From assembly GCA_031421855.1 (NCBI GenBank), contig JANOPN010000138.1, forward strand, positions 1 through 6,825: DNA of 6,825 nucleotides. The letters run 5' to 3'. Each line of letters opens with the position of its first letter. Positions within the stretch are counted from its first letter, which is position 1. The DNA is from JAAFHN01 sp031421855. GTDB taxonomy: Bacteria > Pseudomonadota > Gammaproteobacteria > Burkholderiales > Burkholderiaceae_C. The translations under genes and the position numbers were made by a program. This document shows, one piece after another, positions 4,932 to 6,825 of this stretch. Under the pieces are notes generated by a model. The model worked only from the letters and a program-made list of their open reading frames with translations. It was not told the origin of the DNA and did not search any database.

Positions 4932-5294
4932 TTACGACATTGCCGCACCGACAGCTTGTCGTATGGGGATTCCGTCGGCACTGAATCCTTCGAGGCAATG
5001 AACATTGATCCCAAGGTTGTCTGGGGTTACCCGCTTACGGTGAAACGGATAAATCCCACAAATCTTACAGAAGTAGTGCCGCGCAGTGTTTGTGTGAAAC
5101 TGGTATTCAGCAATCGATTCTGCCCCGCCTATCAGTCTGAAATTATCTTCATGAACTTTGACCATGAGCGCGTTCTTCCGCTTGCAGATGGAGCAGTCGC
5201 ACATCGTCAGTTCCGGGAAATCCGTGTCGATCTCGAACCGGACTTGGCCACAATAGCAAGAACCGGCATAGGTTTTGAAAACGCGAGTTTGCAT
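4932..5294 (-). CDS. GFA/CENP-V family zinc protein, 120 aa
   Basis: Starts MQTRVFKTYAGSCYCGQVRF. It has the family's zinc cysteines in order: C-x-C in SCYCG, C-x-C-x2-C in MCDCSICKR and C-x2-C in YFCKICGIYPF. It ends near VHCLEGF, as in glutathione-dependent formaldehyde-activating (Gfa)/CENP-V fold proteins. Most family members in bacteria have no proven substrate; S-hydroxymethylglutathione formation is claimed for Gfa itself only. Length is normal for the family. I chose ATG 5294; in-frame ATG 5321 and TTG 5330 (the latter overlapping the brnA1 stop) would add 9 or 12 residues and give translational coupling. No good Shine-Dalgarno precedes any of them. It may be the last gene of the transcript starting at brnT1. 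No attC was found after it. Confidence 0.85.
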   Translation of the reverse strand: MQTRVFKTYAGSCYCGQVRFEIDTDFPELTMCDCSICKRKNALMVKVHEDNFRLIGGAESIAEYQFHTNTARHYFCKICGIYPFHRKRVTPDNLGINVHCLEGFSADGIPIRQAVGAAMS

Positions 5295-5326
5295 GGTTTT
5301 TGCGACTGAGATGCACACCATCGAAC

Positions 5327-5626
5327 TCAAGCCGCCGCGCGCTTGCGGGCCGTCTCACTTGGACGACCGGTTAAATTCCGCTCCACGGCCGTTCGAAGCG
5401 CTGCGTTTATGCGTGACTGGTAGCCGGACCCTTGAGCCTTGAAAAACGCCAAGATATCCGCATCCAAACGAACAGAGGTGAGAATTTTTGTCGGAGTAAC
5501 TTGTGGCCCACGTCCGCGTTTCAGAACCGGCGCACCCAACATGTCTTCCGTCCACGCTGGATTGTCTAGGTCGTTGACCTTAGCCGAGGTTTTCTTTGGA
5601 AACTTGGCGGTAGTAGCGAGCTTCAT
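5327..5626 (-). CDS. brnA: BrnA-family antitoxin (module 1), 99 aa
   Basis: An N-terminal region of about 45 residues with DNPAWTEDMLGAPVLKRGRG precedes a ribbon-helix-helix-like part. That part reads ILTSVRLDADILAFFKAQGS followed by GYQSRINAALRTAVE, the core signature of BrnA antitoxins (BrnA_antitoxin/DUF4415). A basic Ala/Arg tail follows. BrnA neutralises BrnT and the complex represses its own promoter. The start at 5626 has GAAGGG about 9 nt upstream and lies inside the toxin gene (47-nt overlap), in the toxin-first order characteristic of brnTA. The stop overlaps a possible TTG start of the downstream GFA-like gene. Confidence 0.85.
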   Translation of the reverse strand: MKLATTAKFPKKTSAKVNDLDNPAWTEDMLGAPVLKRGRGPQVTPTKILTSVRLDADILAFFKAQGSGYQSRINAALRTAVERNLTGRPSETARKRAAA

Positions 5627-5858
5627 GTTTTTCTGCCCTTCGCAGTGAAATGACGTGAGGCCCCTTGGGGCGCTCGGTATAAACCATCACAACCACATCT
5701 GCCTCACGCAGACCAAAGCAAACCAAGCGCTCCTCAAAGTAGTCTTGCCGTTTGTCCTCGCGGGTCACAGTGATGTGGTCCCAAATTGCATCGCATCCAA
5801 CGAAGTCAAGCCCGTGGTTCTTGATGTTGGGCTTGCGCCTTGGTTCATCCCAGGTCAG
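5580..5858 (-). CDS. brnT: BrnT-family toxin (module 1), start codon unclear
   Basis: From CTG at 5858 the frame reads (L)TWDEPRRKPNIKNHGLDF, then the stretch ending HITVTREDKRQDY, then VVVMVYTERPKGPHVISLRR followed by AEKHEARYY. This is the complete BrnT layout (RelE-fold ribonuclease; WDE-x-K/R start, NH-KHGLDF motif, basic C-terminal ISxRRA helix) in 92 residues. No ATG, GTG or TTG lies in frame between the upstream TAG and the WDEP motif. The only near-canonical start that keeps the N-terminus is CTG 5858; GTG 5768 would remove the first third of the fold. Either an unusual CTG start is used or the start has decayed. TACAAT at 5867-5872 is a possible -10. It is followed by brnA with overlap. 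Confidence 0.7.
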   Translation of the reverse strand: MTWDEPRRKPNIKNHGLDFVGCDAIWDHITVTREDKRQDYFEERLVCFGLREADVVVMVYTERPKGPHVISLRRAEKHEARYYRQVSKENLG

Positions 5859-5900
5859 TGTATTTAATTGTATCTACAAAATACTAGAGCGCATGGTGAA

Positions 5901-5958
5901 ATTTAACGTTTGAAGTCAGCGGGCGCCGTACGCGATCCGCTGGATTGAGGGTTTAGAC
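5901..5958 (-). other. attC-like site following brnTA module 2 (58 bp)
   Basis: Minus strand: R'' GTCTAAA (5958-5952, 6 of 7 to RYYYAAC) and R' GTTAAAT (5907-5901, perfect GTTRRRY). Between them a hairpin CAGCGG...CCGCTG is flanked by imperfectly paired L boxes (TCAATC against ACTTCA). The R'-proximal ACTTCAAACGTTA closely resembles ACTTCACGTTA of the attC at 1629-1685, and the length is nearly the same (58 and 57 bp). The TAA stop of brnA2 lies in R''. Confidence 0.65.
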
Positions 5959-6177
5959 AGCACTGGACCACTTGATCTCGACCTTGCGATTCTGCGCAAG
6001 GCAATCTCTAAGGTAAAGATTGATGAGGCTTTGATAGGGAACACCCTCCTCCGTAGCCATGCCCTTGAAGTACTGAACCACATCGTCGGACAAGCGCATG
6101 GTTACTGATTTCTTAAGTTTGGACGCGTACGGGTTCCGACGAGACTTCATTTTTGACAGATCGTATTCAGCTTTCAT
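5953..6177 (-). CDS. brnA: BrnA/CopG-like antitoxin (module 2), 74 aa
   Basis: Begins MKAEYDLSKMKSRRNPYASK, then a ribbon-helix-helix region SVTMRLSDDVVQYFKGMA and VPYQSLINLYLRDCL. It shows the strand-helix-helix spacing of CopG/BrnA antitoxins with the diagnostic YQ-x-LIN. The start at 6177 has GAGGTG 6 nt upstream and overlaps the toxin by 11 nt. A longer frame to 6207 lacks a ribosome site. It pairs with the upstream BrnT-like toxin. It shares little beyond the RHH core with BrnA of module 1, so the modules were probably acquired separately and cross-neutralisation is unlikely. The stop codon falls in the R'' box of the attC-like site, as in the cassettes left of intI. Confidence 0.85.
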   Translation of the reverse strand: MKAEYDLSKMKSRRNPYASKLKKSVTMRLSDDVVQYFKGMATEEGVPYQSLINLYLRDCLAQNRKVEIKWSSAV

Positions 6178-6457
6178 GTCGTTCACCTCGGTAGTTCTGT
6201 GCTTCACTCTCGGTCGCCTTGCGAGCTGAAATGATGCGGATAACGTCCCCTTGCGCTCTCTCGCAATGACACACCAAGAGGAGCCTTGCGTCTGAGCTCA
6301 TGCCCAACAAGAGAAAGCGTTCTTCGTCGATGGCGTGTTCTTCATCAAAGAACTGCACAGCGAAATCATCGTAGAAGACAGTCTTGGCCACCTCAAAGGT
6401 GACTTTGTGCTTCTTGGCGTTTGACGCAGCCTTGGAGGAATCCCATTCAAATCGCAT
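6167..6457 (-). CDS. brnT: BrnT-family toxin (module 2), 96 aa
   Basis: Starts MRFEWDSSKAASNAKKHKVT, the classic BrnT opening (F-x-WD-x2-K-x3-N-x2-KH-x-V-x-F). It continues through FFDEEHAIDEERFLLLGMSS and LLLVCHCE to the basic C-terminal IRIISARKATESEAQNY. BrnT is a ribonuclease of the RelE fold that stops translation. Compared with usual members, His-Gly-Val is His-Lys-Val here. The ATG at 6457 begins 7 nt after the -10 box of a good promoter, and no Shine-Dalgarno fits between them. It overlaps the antitoxin gene, forming a self-contained operon. Intact and probably functional. Confidence 0.88.
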   Translation of the reverse strand: MRFEWDSSKAASNAKKHKVTFEVAKTVFYDDFAVQFFDEEHAIDEERFLLLGMSSDARLLLVCHCERAQGDVIRIISARKATESEAQNYRGERHES

Positions 6458-6463
6458 GCAAAC

Positions 6464-6491
6464 ATTGTATGGATGGAAAGTAAGTGGTCAA
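6464..6491 (-). promoter_or_regulatory. promoter of brnTA module 2
   Basis: Minus strand TTGACC (6491-6486, 5 of 6 to consensus), a 16-bp spacer, then TACAAT (6469-6464, 5 of 6). The toxin ATG begins at 6457, so the transcript is probably leaderless. BrnA binding near here would be expected but no operator palindrome was identified. Confidence 0.6.
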
Positions 6492-6522
6492 GAACGGGCG
6501 AGTTTTAAGGAAGATAGGGTCG

Positions 6523-6652
6523 GGTCTAAAATTTGAAGAGCAGTAGACACCAAGTCCGGTTTTCCGTCGATAGATTGGTGTCCGAATGACTCCACATCCA
6601 TCCACAATTGATAGCAACAAGTCTAATGAATCCGGCGACCAAGTGCCAAAAA
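6523..6652. repeat. repeat 1, copy C (130 bp)
   Basis: Full-length match to 4505-4633. It contains a perfect 8-bp inverted repeat GACACCAA...TTGGTGTC that extends imperfectly outward (GAGCAGTA against GAGTCATT), so this copy folds into a long hairpin. Copy B keeps the position but pairs worse. Confidence 0.85.
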
Positions 6653-6661
6653 TGGGCATTG

Positions 6662-6823
6662 CTAAATAGGTATTGATATATCGCAGCCCCAAATACGCTT
6701 GCAGACCAACACTGATGTTTGCTCGGTTAGCTCACACCCGAGCCGCCGGTGAAACACGAACAGCAATGAGTCTCGCAAGTTCTCCGCCTTCTTGGAGTAG
6801 CTGTGCGTCTTGCGCTTCAGTCT
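6662..6823 (-). CDS. C-terminal part of an IS1-family transposase (partial)
   Basis: The minus-strand frame open at the right edge reads RLKRKTHSYSKKAENLRDSL, then LFVFHRRLGCELTEQ, ending with TAG at 6662-6664. The motif RLxRKT-x-SYSK, followed by a helix with a hydrophobic L-F-V-F, is the conserved C-terminal end of IS1-family DDE transposases. The catalytic residues would lie beyond the edge. The last 20 or so residues (VCKRIWGCD and on) do not look like the family and may be read-through into flanking DNA, in which case the gene is truncated. No terminal inverted repeat could be defined. Confidence 0.5.
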   Translation of the reverse strand, partial: RLKRKTHSYSKKAENLRDSLLFVFHRRLGCELTEQTSVLVCKRIWGCDISIPI

Positions 6824-6825
6824 TG

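Noticed and set aside
4881..5309. 142-aa + strand ORF
   Set aside because: Antisense of the GFA/CENP-V gene, whose cysteine motifs show the minus strand is the coding one.
6726..6732. GTTAGCT as an attC R'' box at the right edge
   Set aside because: No partner R' box is found at a suitable distance, and the frame that stops in it is less convincing than the overlapping IS1-like transposase frame.

Overview
The window is dominated by a small integron. A tyrosine recombinase of the IntI type (2134-3165, + strand) has the integron-specific patch and the full catalytic set. A perfect 18-bp LexA-type palindrome and a -10 box sit directly upstream of its ATG. To its left, on the minus strand as in a normal divergent integron, lie an attI-type core site (1992-1998) and four gene cassettes, the last cut by the window edge. 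Cassette 1 (about 1635-1997) encodes a 101-aa cassette protein. Cassette 2 (about 1022-1634) encodes an antitoxin/RelE-ParE toxin pair. Cassette 3 (about 485-1021) encodes an 81-aa cassette protein and possibly an overlapping 56-aa one. Cassette 4 (1-484) encodes a DUF4240 protein. The three attC sites between them are 57, 87 and 132 bp long, and each preceding gene ends with its stop codon inside the R'' box.

Beyond the 3' end of intI the character changes. From 3166 to about 4930 I see gene debris and dispersed repeats: a start-less N-terminal scrap of a REP-associated (RAYT/IS200-like) transposase, a C-terminal scrap of a SnoaL/NTF2-like protein, a small predicted secreted or membrane protein with its own terminator, and two families of about 130-150 bp repeats. 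One repeat family carries heptanucleotide tandem repeats.

From 4932 to 6457 all genes are on the minus strand: a GFA/CENP-V-like zinc protein and two unrelated-looking BrnT/BrnA toxin-antitoxin modules in tandem. A 58-bp attC-like site (5901-5958) lies just after the second brnA and holds its stop codon in the R'' box. That module therefore looks like an integron cassette on the wrong side of the integrase, in the manner of a detached cassette cluster. The right edge holds what looks like the C-terminus of an IS1-family transposase.

The host is probably a betaproteobacterium, with Comamonadaceae-type integron-bearing bacteria my best guess. This rests on the style of the IntI protein, the cassette proteins and the dispersed repeats, and is inference only. 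Three toxin-antitoxin modules flank the integrase, which fits their known role in stabilising cassette arrays. The strongest points for follow-up are the off-side attC-like site, the leaderless-looking promoters of intI and the second brnT, and the two repeat families.
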